In this document: one piece after another, positions 1 to 11,600 of the stretch
How positions within the stretch are numbered: the first letter of the stretch is position 1
Layout: each line of letters begins with the position of its first letter
Assembly: GCA_030770545.1 (NCBI GenBank)
Contig: CM061105.1
Span: 8,725,001-8,789,000, forward strand
Reading direction: 5' to 3'
From: Macropodus opercularis
Lineage: Eukaryota; Chordata; Actinopteri; Anabantiformes; Osphronemidae
DNA length: 64,000 bases
The notes under the pieces: generated by a model
The model's database searches: none
Told to the model about the DNA's origin: nothing
Seen by the model: the letters and a program-made list of their open reading frames with translations, nothing else
Made by a program: the position numbers and the translations under genes

Positions 1-441
1 AGCTGATTTTTAATTAGACCTTGATAGGATCGCTCAGCTTTTCATCTGTCTCCTCTGCATCAGCATCAAAAGGGCTGTGCCTGTTTGACGGACACTTTAC
101 TCGCTCAAAGTTACGCACCGCTCGGCAGATATTTTGACTTTTACACATCTAAAGCGGAGCAAGATAGGAATGTGACAATGTGACAAACTGCTGCAATATT
201 AAATTGGCCTGACGAAAGTAAGTTAACAGGGCAGAGTAGGAGTTACGTTCTCTGTGGGATTGAATATTACATCTCACATGTCAAATGAGTTTCCCTTACC
301 GTGAAACCAGATGGAAACGCTGTGTTCGCTAAACACTGTGTATGACGCTTATACTTTTTCCTCCTTTGGACTTGGGAAAAAAGTGCAGCAATAAAAGTTC
401 TGTAAGTATTAGAAGTGACAGATGAAGTAAAACGTAGTTAC
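1..441 (-). other. ephb1: ephb1 intron 8 (5' part, partial)
   Basis: These 441 bases follow the phase-2 donor gtaact of exon 8. No exon 9 (the cytoplasmic juxtamembrane segment KRAYSKE.. expected in EphB receptors) is visible, so the intron continues beyond the window. Confidence 0.88.
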
Positions 442-550
442 CTGCTGCACACGATGGAGATGGCGACGAGGGAGACGATGAAGACCACTCCCGCTGCCGC
501 TGACCCCGCAATCAGAGGAAGCTGTTCCCTCAGCTCCGACTTGAAGTCGT
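442..550 (-). CDS. ephb1: ephb1 exon 8: transmembrane helix
   Basis: This 109-bp exon encodes DDFKSELREQ, then the hydrophobic segment LPLIAGSAAAGVVFIVSLVA and ISIVCS, plus two bases of an Arg codon. It is the single membrane-spanning helix of the receptor. The extracellular juxtamembrane DDFKSELREQ precedes it, and a basic cytoplasmic side (CSR, continued in exon 9) follows. The small-residue run GSAAAG suits helix-helix packing in receptor dimers. The acceptor is tttgcaaaactcag|ACGAC; the donor is TGCAGCAG|gtaact, giving a phase-2 intron 8. The following juxtamembrane and kinase exons are not present in the remaining 441 bases before the window start. Confidence 0.95.
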
Positions 551-2529
551 CTGAGTTTTGCAAAGAGAAACACAGACGGGCAGGCTTTGAGAATGGCTTG
601 GGTAGAGCTTAAGACGCAGGATTGTGTTTATTCTGAGGCGACCGTGCGCGTGGGCGAAAGACGCCAGAGCAGAGTGGTTAGACCGGGCACATTGAGGCAT
701 CAGAAAAAAAACAAAACAAAACAAAACCTATAGCTGTGTCTTTCAAGAGGTGCTGACTGAAATCCAGTGAGCTTTAGCCAGACTGACAGCTTATTTTTGA
801 TAAAACCACAAGAGACAGCGAGCGAGGGAGACGTATAAAACTGATTCTCTCCTGCCTCACCTGTCAAGAAATGAATGGGCAAGAAACTCGGGACTCTCAG
901 GAGTCATCCAGTGTCAATCATGCCCAAACATGTATAATGTACATAGCCAGGACAGGCTGCAGGTAGTTGACACGCCAGCCTAAACGCCTGCCTAGCAATG
1001 CTACACAGCAGAATCCTCAGTTATCTTCTTACGTGCCTGTCTTCCTGCGACGTTGGTACCAGCAAACACTGTGGTTGAAGCAGCGGTTTAGCCTGCTGCA
1101 GGCAAATCAGCAGCTTCTAAATCCAATCCCCTGTGTAGAATGCGCCTATTGGATTAAAGTGATAAAGGGAGAACTAATGCATCTTTGGAGCCGTGCAAGA
1201 GCTGAGATATATGAGGAAACTAAATGTGACAGGAAGTGCTCACTCTTTTAAGATGCACATTTATCAAGCATCAAGTATGAAGCAAACTGTCTTGAACGTA
1301 CTGAGGATACTCAGGCATCCAATAAGGTTTAGTGAAGTCAAGAGGTTACGGACTTGCTGACGAGCGAACGCAATTACACTGCACGTTTCTGAGGAACAAA
1401 CAGTGGGAGCGGTGGTTGGACGGCGAGCAAGCGTCCTCATGAGAGAGTAGAACCAGCTTGACAGGGACAGAGCAGAAGGGTGTTGGGGCAGGGGGCGAAG
1501 ACGGGGGTGTGACTGTCACCAGTTCTCCAGCGCCGGCTGCTAATTGCCTTGACGAATGCCGAGCCGTGGCAGCAAGCCAACAAACGAACCGTAAACCGCA
1601 TTTGTGCGCGCGAGCGTGTCCTCACACGAGCACGACCGCACGTGCGTACGAGGGAAAAGTCTGTATCGCTGCAGCTGCTCTGCACAGGTAAACAGCCGCC
1701 ATGATCACATCATCATCATCATTATCCTTTTCTATCTCCCCCTCCCTCAAGATCATCACCGTCTCATTCACCGTTGTCATTTTCATCAGCGCGGTACAAT
1801 GTGGAAATGTCACCGCGGCCTTTGATGCATTATAAACTACGGCCACATATGCGTGACAGGCACATATTCCAACAAGGCGCCGTTGGTAAATCTTTGGGAT
1901 ATAACACACGTCCAGGCAGTTGTAGAAGCCACGCAGGCTGAATCACGCTGCGTTAATTTTAGCAGCACTTTTACTGCCTGGCAAGGCTCCGAAGCAACAC
2001 TACACCAAGAAGAGACGCTCTCCGCTCTCACACCTCCTTGCACTTGCACCAATAATCGGAGCACCACAACCTTGCCAGTGTAGCAGGTGTTCCAGCCTCT
2101 GTTCAGCCCCTTCCCCGTCCAACGATCCAAGCCCCCCCAAGGTACAAAATTTACCTCATCAACTACTAATCACAGCTATGCATTCTGGGACGGCTCTTCA
2201 GCAACAGAAGGGCTGGGTGGAAAAACAATTAGCTAAGCATTTTGGATCAAGCACAGTTAGTTGCACAAACAAAAGACACTTAACATTTTACATATTTGCA
2301 CCACCCACACACTCAAACCTGACCAAGACCAAAATGAATTTAGCTGCAGATATGGAAGCGCAATCCAACATCGCAGCTCCCCTCTAAGTCACTCACCAAT
2401 AACAACGCCACAACAAACACAAAGACAGAGAGGAGCGTTACAAAGCATTCGACTGTGTGTGTGTGTCAGAGAGAGAGAAGGCTGCAGAGACACAGAGAGA
2501 CACAATTCTCCTGGCTCGCCGGTCCTTAC
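551..2529 (-). other. ephb1: ephb1 intron 7
   Basis: This is a 1.98-kb phase-1 intron with donor gtaagg and acceptor aaactcag. It contains a short CAT trinucleotide run near 1708-1723 and a short GT/GA simple-sequence patch near 2453-2475. Nothing else is recognised. Confidence 0.9.
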
Positions 2530-2692
2530 CATCTGTGAGGCTTTGGAAGCACATCTTGCTGCTGTATTTGCCAAAGCCAGCCACAGTCCGTGCTCGCACC
2601 TGCACCACGTAGACCGTGCCCGGCCGGAGGCCCTCCACGCGCGCTGTGTTGGTTTGGCTCCGCAGGGTGGTGGAGTTAACCTCCGCGTGGTC
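2530..2692 (-). CDS. ephb1: ephb1 exon 7: second half of second fibronectin III domain
   Basis: This 163-bp exon encodes DHAEVNSTTLRSQTNTARVE, GLRPGTVYVVQVRARTVAGF and GKYSSKMCFQSLTD plus one base. These are the last strands of fibronectin domain 2, ending just before the membrane. GLRPGT.YVVQVRARTVAG is a near-invariant Eph signature. NST is a predicted N-glycosylation sequon in the same area as the one in mammalian EphB1. The start after phase-0 intron 6 is set by alignment to YYEK|DHAEV; the acceptor is ttgttcctctaag, an AAG rather than the preferred CAG or TAG. The donor is ACAGATG|gtaagg, phase 1, and its G joins AC of exon 8 to give Asp. Length and register match the family exactly. Confidence 0.95.
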
Positions 2693-3881
2693 CTTAGAGG
2701 AACAACAAACACACGGACCAGGTTAGAGACGCCTTCATATTTCATGTCTTATTATTATTATTGCATGATGAAGTGGACGCATTCACACATGTATGCATTC
2801 ACGCGTCGTCTGCTATATGAATCTAATAGACCAATGAATGGTAGCAGCCTCACAGATCCCACATCTCAGTCTCTCTCTTCACAGACCCACGAGAGCCAGT
2901 CAGGCAGTCTGCTGCACTGTAAAACGGGGCTTTCTGGAGGTATCTGCTGTGGGGGATCAGTAATTACTTAGGCCTGTCACCTTCCCATAAACCAGAGTGA
3001 ATATGACAGCCAGAAAATAAGACTGCACCTACACTACACCCACAGCTCCATGCTGCTGATAGCCACATGCACACACACTGAGTGGGAAGGTGGAAGCTGA
3101 AAGTGAGGCAACAAAATTCCCTGTGTCAGTAAAACTGTAAATAGAGGCTGGCTGTGGTTTGAACTTGGTAAATACAGGCCAGAGAACGTTCTATAGCGCA
3201 TGTATGTATAACTATAAAATGTCAGTTGATGACAGTGTGGAGTGGAAAGAGACAGGGAGGGAAGAAGGAGGAGGATGGAAGACGATGGCAGGAAGCGATA
3301 AGACACATCAGGCAGAAGCAACCCACATTGAAATCATTATCCGATCCGATTGGTGTAATTGAATCATTCTGGTTGCTCCGTCACCGAGCAGATGAGGTAG
3401 ACACAGCTATGAAATCTGCCCCCCCACATAATGATGAGTGCAATCACATTAGCTCTTATTGGACACTCTGGGCTTGATGAAGACAAATGTTTGGGCTTGG
3501 GATGGGAGAGCGTCGAATCAACAGGCTTTCGTTTTATCTCTGAGAGGAAAGGGATGTTTAGAAATGGATGTAACTGGTTTAGGGAGTCAACATATCACAG
3601 GCCTTTTGTCCGTCACATCGCACAATATGTTGTTCCTCGCATGTCATGCATACGAACGAGTCTGAAACTTCACATTAAAGCAGCAGCTTGTGCATTGGAA
3701 AGAGCAAAAGACACGAAGCCCCGCGAGAGACCGGAGTCACCTATTCATCTGGCGGCGGAGGCGCCTGACTGCACGTGGACCGTTTGGGGCAGGGCTCTGC
3801 TTAGTCCTGCTCCGACGCCACGGGTTCCTTTCAACCACACCCCCATCTGTTGCGTTCGAATGAGGGACAGGTGAGCAGACA

Positions 3882-3969
3882 GATGGCAGACCGCCAATAG
3901 GGAACATCCCTTGAGGGAGCACCAGCTAGGAATGGCCCTTTCATGCTGCCAGTCAAATGGGGATTATGT

Positions 3970-4052
<83 letters not shown>

Positions 4053-4190
4053 ACACACACATCTGCCACTTAAAATAAGCTGGCATTTGGTGCTCCAGCA
4101 GGTTAGAGGATAGCCAATAAAAGGCTGTGCCAGGAGGGACCTCCAGCCACGAGAGGTCCTCTCCTGCTGCCAGTCAAATGAGGATTATGA
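3882..4190. repeat. Diverged local duplication flanking the AC microsatellite
   Basis: Copy A (about 3882-3968) and copy B (about 4108-4190) share CCAATA, then 52-53 bases later CTGCCAGTCAAATG.GGATTATG. In between, GAGGGA, CCAGC and TC.TGCTGCC keep the same order and spacing. A third partial similarity (GGCAGATGG..GCAGCCAAT, about 4237-4260) follows. The preserved spacing argues for an old tandem duplication, with the AC tract expanding between copies. Confidence 0.65.
3970..4048. repeat. (AC)n microsatellite
   Basis: A nearly pure AC dinucleotide tract of about 79 bp with one CC interruption near its middle. It sits between the two copies of a local duplication and is probably length-polymorphic. 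Confidence 0.97.
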
Positions 4191-4368
4191 GGACCACACC
4201 CTAACGTGCTAAATAAAAATAGATTTGCGGGTGGGATGGCAGATGGTGGAGCAGCCAATCAAAACCTTTGCCAGGGGTTTGCTTCTGAGAGGCAACACTT
4301 TTCTTAACTTTTAAAAACTTTCATTTTTATACAGTAAGTGACAATTTCCTTTTGCCTGCAGAGGGGAG

Positions 4369-4390
4369 CTCTCTCTCTCTCTCTCTCTCT
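4369..4390. repeat. (CT)n microsatellite
   Basis: A pure CT run of about 22 bp, followed by further T/C-rich sequence. Confidence 0.9.
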
Positions 4391-5539
4391 AAATTTCTCT
4401 CTGCCATTTCCCATTTATTCCCTTCTCTTTTGCAGCTTTTCAGTCTGCAACTATTACATTTGTGGGCCAATAAAGGCCACTGAGACATTATACGTGATAC
4501 TGGACTATACAAATAAACTGAACTTGACAACTGGTGTGCGTGCGTGTGTATGTGTGTGTGTATTTAAAAAAATAAATAAATAAATGCCAGCTATCCAGAA
4601 TGGACAGCATGGCCACCTGGCACAGGGACAGACATGGTGGTACACCATGTGTCGTCTTCCCAGGCTCACACGCATGCATGCAAATAACACACAATAACGA
4701 AAAAGAGGGGGTGGGGGTGTAGTGCAGAGCGAGAAACATTTTAATATTGTGATTGTACAGTGGAAGTGAAGAAAGAAAACTCTCCCGCTAATGTGTCTGA
4801 TTAAAATGTATCGCCTTCGGTAAGAAAAATAAAAAAAAACCAAGAGCAAGGAAATATGGGATAACAATTGAAACCTCAGGGGCTTGATTTTTTCTTAAGC
4901 TTTGCAAATAATTATCATTACCTCATTACCAATTCTCATTTTAAATGAAAACGGATCTTATTTTGTATGTAATACAATGGTGGTCTGATCCGATAATAAA
5001 GGCAATAAAAGCGACTTAATCGTGACATGAAATAAGGAAACGCTAAGTTAAAAATATGTTTTGTGTTATTATGATTCTGCAAAGCCGCGCAACAGTATCA
5101 TGTTAAACATATGAGAGTAAAATCTTTATAGATTGGCAGATTTGAATGTACACTGATCGTCCTAATTTTGCCATATTTGTTTGTAATAAAGTTTGTGCAC
5201 CCGCATCCGCTGAAGGAGGCCCAGCTAGGTTAGCTGGGAGGCAAAGAAAGAGGAAGACATGAAGTCACACTTCTCATAGGTTCCATTAAAAATCTAAACT
5301 TGTTGGCACAACATCTGTGCTGGTCTAAGCGTAGAAAGGAATAATAAATGCATTGTTCCGGCTCCTCTTCTGAGAAACTGGTAATTGTATGTCAAGACCA
5401 GAAAGACTTGAGAGTGCGGAGATGCAGATGGCGACGTGGTCATCGTGCTGCAGGTGACACGTAGCTGCTTTTGAATTACTCGCACCGAAAAAATGACGGA
5501 ATGAATCTACCTGAACTGCTGCAGAGCTCACATACAGTG

Positions 5540-5563
5540 ACACACACACACACACACACACAC
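5540..5563. repeat. (AC)n microsatellite
   Basis: A 24-bp pure AC tract in intron 6. Confidence 0.92.
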
Positions 5564-5984
5564 TCGCGCACAGAGCCATCAGTAACCTGAGCCAGTGGCT
5601 GCTCTGCTCCAGCTTTAATGGAGGGCCTGACCTCCGCTATGCTGAGTTATTTCCACCCTCCCCAAATTTTCAGGCAACCAGGGGAAAAGGCTACGGGAAA
5701 AATGAAAAGAACAGGAGCATGGCATCCTACTTTTTACTCTGCAAACCTTTAACTCATTTCATCTTGCTTCCCAATTTACAGGGTCCCGGGACCACTTACT
5801 CTGTAATGAGAAGGTGGACTGAAGACGGGAGGGGAGCCTGTCGGGAGAACAGCCTTCAGCAGGGAGTCGGGTAGAACTGTCAAAACGACAGCCACCTCTC
5901 TGCCTCATGCCACATCTGCCTAAACTCTCACTTAAAATGGAGACTTTTAGAGAGTTTGAATATCACACATTTCTCATATAATGC

Positions 5985-6255
5985 TGATTAAATTCTCAGT
6001 TTGGGTCGTGACCTTATGGGCTGAAGAGAATTCAGATTTCCTCCATTGTGATACTACAAGAAGCTATCCCCTTCATCCGCTTCACGCTTCACCGATCTTA
6101 GGCATCTGTCATATTTCTGCTCCTCACATACTGTCCTGTACACTAAGTTCTGCGCTTAGATCCAAACACCACCAGCTTGGTCTCTTCGGTCCAAAAGTCT
6201 TGGTTCCACTTCACGGTTTGAATCACTGCAACCTTTTCTTGCGTTTCACCAACCT
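5985..6255 (-). mobile_element. Degenerate Tc1-like transposase fragment
   Basis: Read on the minus strand, about 6140-6200 gives WNQDFWTEETKLVVFGSKRRT. This resembles the W..SDE[ST]K...FGS..R block around the catalytic Asp region of Tc1/mariner transposases common in fish. Downstream, GGTGAAGCGTGAAGCGGATG is similar to the coding sequence of the conserved TVKHGGG segment. Stops and frameshifts separate these pieces, so it is a dead fragment. Terminal inverted repeats and the DDE catalytic ends were not located. The assignment is from motif recognition only. Confidence 0.45.
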
Positions 6256-8465
6256 TAGTGGAGTTTTTGCCAACGCTGCCCAGGAGGCCAGCTGACCTGT
6301 GCACACTGGTTATTATTATTCAACGATGCAGGAAATTCAGTGGCAGTGAGGTGATTCTCAAGGAGGAGGCAGGTAAGTGCACTTGGACCTTCCACCGCAT
6401 CCTGATTGATCCAAGTCAAGAATCGCTGATGTTTTGGATAAATATTTTACAAATGAATGTTAACGGGCAGAGTGATGTTGTAATATTATTGTAAAGAAGA
6501 ACTAAACTAAATAAACTGCACCTTTGCACCACGGCTGTGGAAAAAGCAGGCACTTATTTTCTGGTTACCCTATAGTATTAGTCAACACAAAGTGTGAGAG
6601 TGGCAGTGGGAGATTGCTGGAGTAAATGGGTATGGGAGGCTTCCTGTGTTCAGAGAGACAGCTCCCTGCTGGGCTATGACTCTGCCAGACACACTGTGAC
6701 AATCAACTCCACAACCATAACAGTGTGACTACTTTCAGATTAATGCAGGCATCGGAGAGATGCACAAAAATAAAGGGAGTATAGCGAGGCCATTTTTCTA
6801 TAAAAGCCCATTTTTTATGATTGCATTATCCAGCCTGTACGTTACCCGTGGCGCTGAGTAAAGCTGGGAGTGTGCAGGGGAGTGTGTGATAGACGTGGGG
6901 AGAGTAATCCCTCCATAATTGCCTTTTATGACTAAAAGGCCACATCATCAGTTTATGGCTGCGTGGAACTTCCAGACTTTCGGAACCTCTCAAGCAATTC
7001 AGGGAATCTATCAGAGCCGCCTGCCTGGCCTAGATGGTGCTGTATTCAACAAGTAGCGCGCACATGCAACGCGAGTAACCCAAGGCAGCGTGTTTGGCAC
7101 AGAGTAATTACAGGATGCAGACTTCCCATCAAGCAGGGGCATAATGGGTTTCAACAGGTGAGTCACACTCGTGGCTGAAGCAAAGTCTGTTTAGAGCCTG
7201 TAAGAAAAGCCTTATCAGAGCCAAAACAGAGTAAAACGAGGAGCATGGATTTTGAAATCCCATCTCCAGAGCTTAGAGTGTCACAAAGCAATCTCTGAGT
7301 CGCCTCCTGTGTCTTACTCGTGGTAGATTTTCCAGCCAGACAGTGACATGCAGAAGTAGACCGCGTAGAGAGGAACCTCTCTCTCACCTGAGCTATGCCG
7401 GTGCAATTAGCAAATCTTGTCCTTGTTAATTCACTAATTTGTGATTACACCGTGCTCATCTATTTGTGAGAGGACACGCTACATAAACATCAATAGGATT
7501 AGGTTTCATTGATATTCATGAACTAATGGGAGGCTGCATAAGTGTTATTTACACGACACTAAGCTGTCTGGCAGATAAGGTTTCTCCGGGCCATGGCAAT
7601 CGGATTCAATTTCATGACCTGTGCAATGCCAAGGGGGAAAACACAGAGCAATGCAGCTATTATTGGATAATGGAGTTTCCAGCTGCAAACATCATTTAAA
7701 AACATGATTGTTGTTCTCCCTGATAGAAAATGCTAAATGTGACAAACTCTTTTCTTAGGTGGGCTTATGAATATTGATCCAAGAACCTTAGCCAAAATGA
7801 GTTTGTGTGAAATAAATAACTCAACGTAGAAAAAAAAAAGAAAACATTTATAAAACGGTATTGATTTTTGTCTTTTATTGGAAAGCAGGACATGGGTGAA
7901 GGTGTACCAAGTCTCACAGAAGATGACAAAGACTGCGGGGAAAAAAAGAGTACATGAGCAACCTTGCTATACCTATCGATCAGCTTTAGGAGAACAAACA
8001 AGGACCCAAACAAAAAGCTCGAGTCTCCAATCTCTGTGTATCATTATTTCCAAGGCCTTGGGAAAAGCCTACAGGTCAATACCGGAGCAGCACAGGCACG
8101 GGGGGTAGGGCTGGCGACTTAATAAAGCAGACACATTGTGTGTGAGCAGACGGGTCGATGTGACACCCCCAAGACGCAATGCGTTTTCACAGCGGGGCAG
8201 GTTGCTGCACCGGGCAGAGTGGGCCTGGAGCAGAGGTCAACCTATTCACTTCATCAGCGGTGGAAACCAAGGAACAGTTGGGGAGACAGAGTAAACAGAG
8301 TGAAGGAACACATTATCCGCACAGGGGGGCTCTGCTCACAGACATCCACCAGAATTCAGATTTTTGGGAGCTTTAAATATACCAGTTCTGAGGCGAGGCT
8401 GTCTGCGCCACTGCAGATTCACATTAGTGTGAACAGGCTGCTACTACTGAATACATGTGCGTAGT

Positions 8466-8500
8466 GTAGGTGTACCTAATAAAGTGGCCACTGAGTGTAC
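8466..8500. mobile_element. Terminal fragment of a Tc1-like DNA transposon
   Basis: The segment reading GTGTACCTAATAAAGTGGCC then ACTGAGTGTAC matches a terminal sequence I recognise as highly repeated in teleost genomes at the ends of Tc1-like elements. Only the end is visible here; no adjoining transposase is seen, so it is either a solo end or a heavily deleted copy. The orientation cannot be fixed because such ends are inverted repeats. Confidence 0.5.
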
Positions 8501-8569
8501 AGTATATTCACTCACAGTAAAAGGAGGGGACACGACCACAGCGTTGGTGCATTCAGACGTTCAACTTAC

Positions 8570-8694
8570 CTTCTCGTAGTAACGCAGCTCGTAGTCCAAA
8601 ATGATGCCATTGGGCTGTTCTGGCTGTGGCCACGACAGCGTGAAGCTATTCATAGTGGAGCTGATCTGGTGCATGATGGGAACTATGGAGGGAG
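8570..8694 (-). CDS. ephb1: ephb1 exon 6: first half of second fibronectin III domain
   Basis: This 125-bp exon encodes APSIVPIMHQISSTMNS followed by FTLSWPQPEQPNGIILDYE and LRYYEK. It is the N-terminal half of the membrane-proximal fibronectin III domain. The SWPQPEQPNGIILDYE.RYYEK motif is very strongly conserved among EphB receptors. The first Ala codon is completed by G from exon 5 (phase 1); the exon ends cleanly after the Lys codon (phase 0) with GAGAAG|gtaagt. The acceptor is gtgacctgcag|CTCCC. Its length is exactly that of the corresponding mammalian exon. Exon 7 finishes the domain. Confidence 0.96.
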
Positions 8695-11600
8695 CTGCAG
8701 GTCACAGAAAGAGTAACACAAAATCAGATGCATAGCAGCAGTTTGTAGTTACACTGTATGAATTATGTCCATGAATTAAAAATAGAGCACATCAAACATG
8801 TATCAGATCAACTTCATGATCCGTCTGATACTGTATCTCATGAACTGCACCGCGGTTCCGTACTGTACAACTCTCGTTCCCATCACTACCCTGGTGGCCA
8901 GCTGAGCTACGGCTGATTGGAGCAGCACTCAGCCACATTCTGGCCAACAGGAATGGCTGCCGGACACTCGCCAGACTCTTGGTGACTGATGATTCTGGCA
9001 CTAAGGTAACCTGAGTTCGGATAACTAGATCTGATACTCAGCCCAAGCACACACCCTCAAACCTGAGCCAAAGCGAGCAGACATTCTTTGGCAGAAGCCG
9101 GCTCATATTTGAGTGATTTGGCGTCCTGGGCAGGACTCGCGAGACCATGAATACAGTAGTTAACCCAGTTCCAAAGCTTGTTAATTTATCATTTTTTAGG
9201 ATAGAGGGCAGATTTGCTTCAAATAAGAAAAGCATAACCACGTGAAGTATATGGGCAAATATACCTGGAACACAAGAGTTTTTCTGATTTGCCTGTCGAG
9301 AAGAAATAAGACACAAAAACGAAAGTGACTGTATTCGCTCTAGACAACGCGTCTCATCTGATTTATTGTGACGGGTCCCTTTGTGCACTTCACTGCTGAT
9401 TTCAGTGTCAGTGATGTCACGGTGACCCATGAAAGAACTAAACAGTGGAGGCGAGGAAAGAAATACGCTCGCAGCCAATAAAGCTGTCACTCTGCCAGCA
9501 CAGGCAGACCACAACCACGGACGTGCAACAAACCACGACTCTATACACAAGACAGAAATGAAGTCATAGAAAGAGGAGGATCTGCAGTCAGAACAAAACC
9601 CCATCTGCTTATGAAATGCATGGACATCACTTACTGAAACACTTTTGTCTGGTTTGTCAATTAACCGAGACTCTTGGCACTTTGCTACTCGTACTAAAAC
9701 TCTGCATCAAGGTTCCAGAGTGTGTTTTACTGGTTTGGTGCAGCAGCTTGTCTTTACGTCTGTATTATACCAGCCTTAGTCTCGAACCTTAGTGTCACTG
9801 CGCCCTGTTGAAATGAGATCTGTGTGAAACTATGTTTACTGTAAGAAGTGCGCAGACTTAAGTCAACCGCCCTTAAGCACGAGAACAAGTCTCAACAGTC
9901 TTCTGGCACCTTTGGCAGATTTACTGCAGATATCTGGTCACTGCTGATAACAACATCGAAGTATTTCATCACCCAGACGTCCTGATGCTGATGTTCACTC
10001 TTCGCTGTGTGGAAATATGGGACAAGCTGAATATCAAGGCTTGACCAGCGTAACTGCAGTTGTAACACACAAGGTTTCGGCTCCAGCTACACAGACCCGT
10101 GTAAACATGATTCACGGTCTTTCATGGCATATGTGAATATGCTCCAAATATAGCGCATAACCACAGATCAGTGATCTAAAGACGATGAATCCAGCGAATC
10201 CAAAGTTGCTCAGCAAACCAATTTATGAACCATGAAGCATGTTTGATTAAAATCGGATTCTGCGGCTGCTCGTCATTTCCAAAGCCCCGGTGTTCGTATG
10301 CAGCGCTAGAGAAGAATCTCCACCCCCACGTCTGCAGCTCCACACAACACCCTGCTCTACATTTAGTGTCTATCAGCCACTTGGCTCCCGTCCTGCTCGC
10401 TGCTGAGGCCTAGTCATCGCTCCACCTGGTCTCCACTCCCCGTCTTTCTGAATAACTCCTCTATTCAAGAGGCAGCTAATGGCACCCTCTCCCAACTCAA
10501 TGATTCTTTATACACGACTCCTTAGTGGTTATTTTATTTATTTCCCTTCTTTTTGCCTTTTGCATAAACACTCCACAGTCACATGACTTTTGGCTGCTGC
10601 TAAAATTCTGTTTAGTTGGAGAGAAATCATAATGTACAGTTTTGATTAGAGAATTTCTTGAAGGACTTTTCAAGTAGTGAGTCGTTCTTTATAATGTAAA
10701 TGTAAACAAATGAAAAGGCTCTGTTTATCCTGTCAGTGTGAATGGATTCTGTTTCATGTGCCTCCCTTGACTCCCACCCACCTTCCCCCTCCCTCCTCCT
10801 CCCTCGCTCTCTCTCATGCACTAGGCGGAGAGTAGAAGGGCTGAGCTTCAGCTCTGTGCTCTTCAGCCTTTCTGCCTCTCGGGCTGGTTCACGCTCCACT
10901 GGCCAGGGCTAGGGCTGCCTGGGCTGCATTATCAATTACCGGCCATAGGCACACACTGTTCCTGACAGACCCAGGGGAGGGGCACTCCACACAGAAATGC
11001 CAGCAGTTGAAAAGGTGCTAAGGAGTCCTGCTCTTCTTTTTTTGCTGCATGATTTAAGTCCGTTTTCACGTGTTAATAGCTCAGTGTTTGTAAAAGATTT
11101 ATGTTACACAAAAATTAAATTAAACAAAAACGACAGGGCTACAATAAAAACCATATCAGAAATGAACTGGTGCATAAACCAAATGATTATTTCTCGCATT
11201 GATATTCAACGGGCACTGCAGCTGGAATCTCTATGCGTTTCCTGCTGGGGCCTCTTTAAAGGACGGAACAGGTTGGAAAGGGAACCTTCTGTTAACGGAA
11301 ACCAAAACAGGCAACTTTGTCCCAAGCGTCATGCGAGTCTCAGAGACGTAACCTCCGCTCTGTGTCGCTGTGCATGTACCTCCAGCACGGTCACGTTTCA
11401 ATACAGCGTAGCGATCCGGACCAAATGTAAGCACCTCAGTGATGCGTTAAGACCAGCTTCAATAAACGATTTCTTTAATCATCAAGTTGCTTTTGTGTAA
11501 TTGACATGTGGTATTTCTTTCACCAGCATGATTAATGCGAGCGCTCTAGCAGCGCTCGCTGGGAGTGAGCGTGCTTCTCTGTCAGCTTCTGTGTCAACAA

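Larger units (their letters stand above)
2693..8569 (-). other. ephb1: ephb1 intron 6
   Basis: This is a 5.9-kb phase-0 intron with donor gtaagt and acceptor cctctaag. It holds the long AC microsatellite (3970-4048) within a diverged local duplication, a CT run (4369-4390) and a second AC run (5540-5563). A degenerate Tc1-like transposase fragment lies at about 5985-6255 and a short Tc1-like terminal fragment at 8466-8500. The stretch at about 7400-7640 is AT-rich with no repeats and may be a conserved element, but this is only an impression. Confidence 0.88.

Noticed and set aside
2261..2971. 236-aa open frame on the plus strand, the longest in the window
   Set aside because: It spans exon 7 in antisense plus intron and simple repeats (GT/GA); no domain is recognisable.
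9038..9604. 188-aa minus-strand open frame in intron 5
   Set aside because: No known domain and no similarity to Eph receptors; expected by chance in this much intron.
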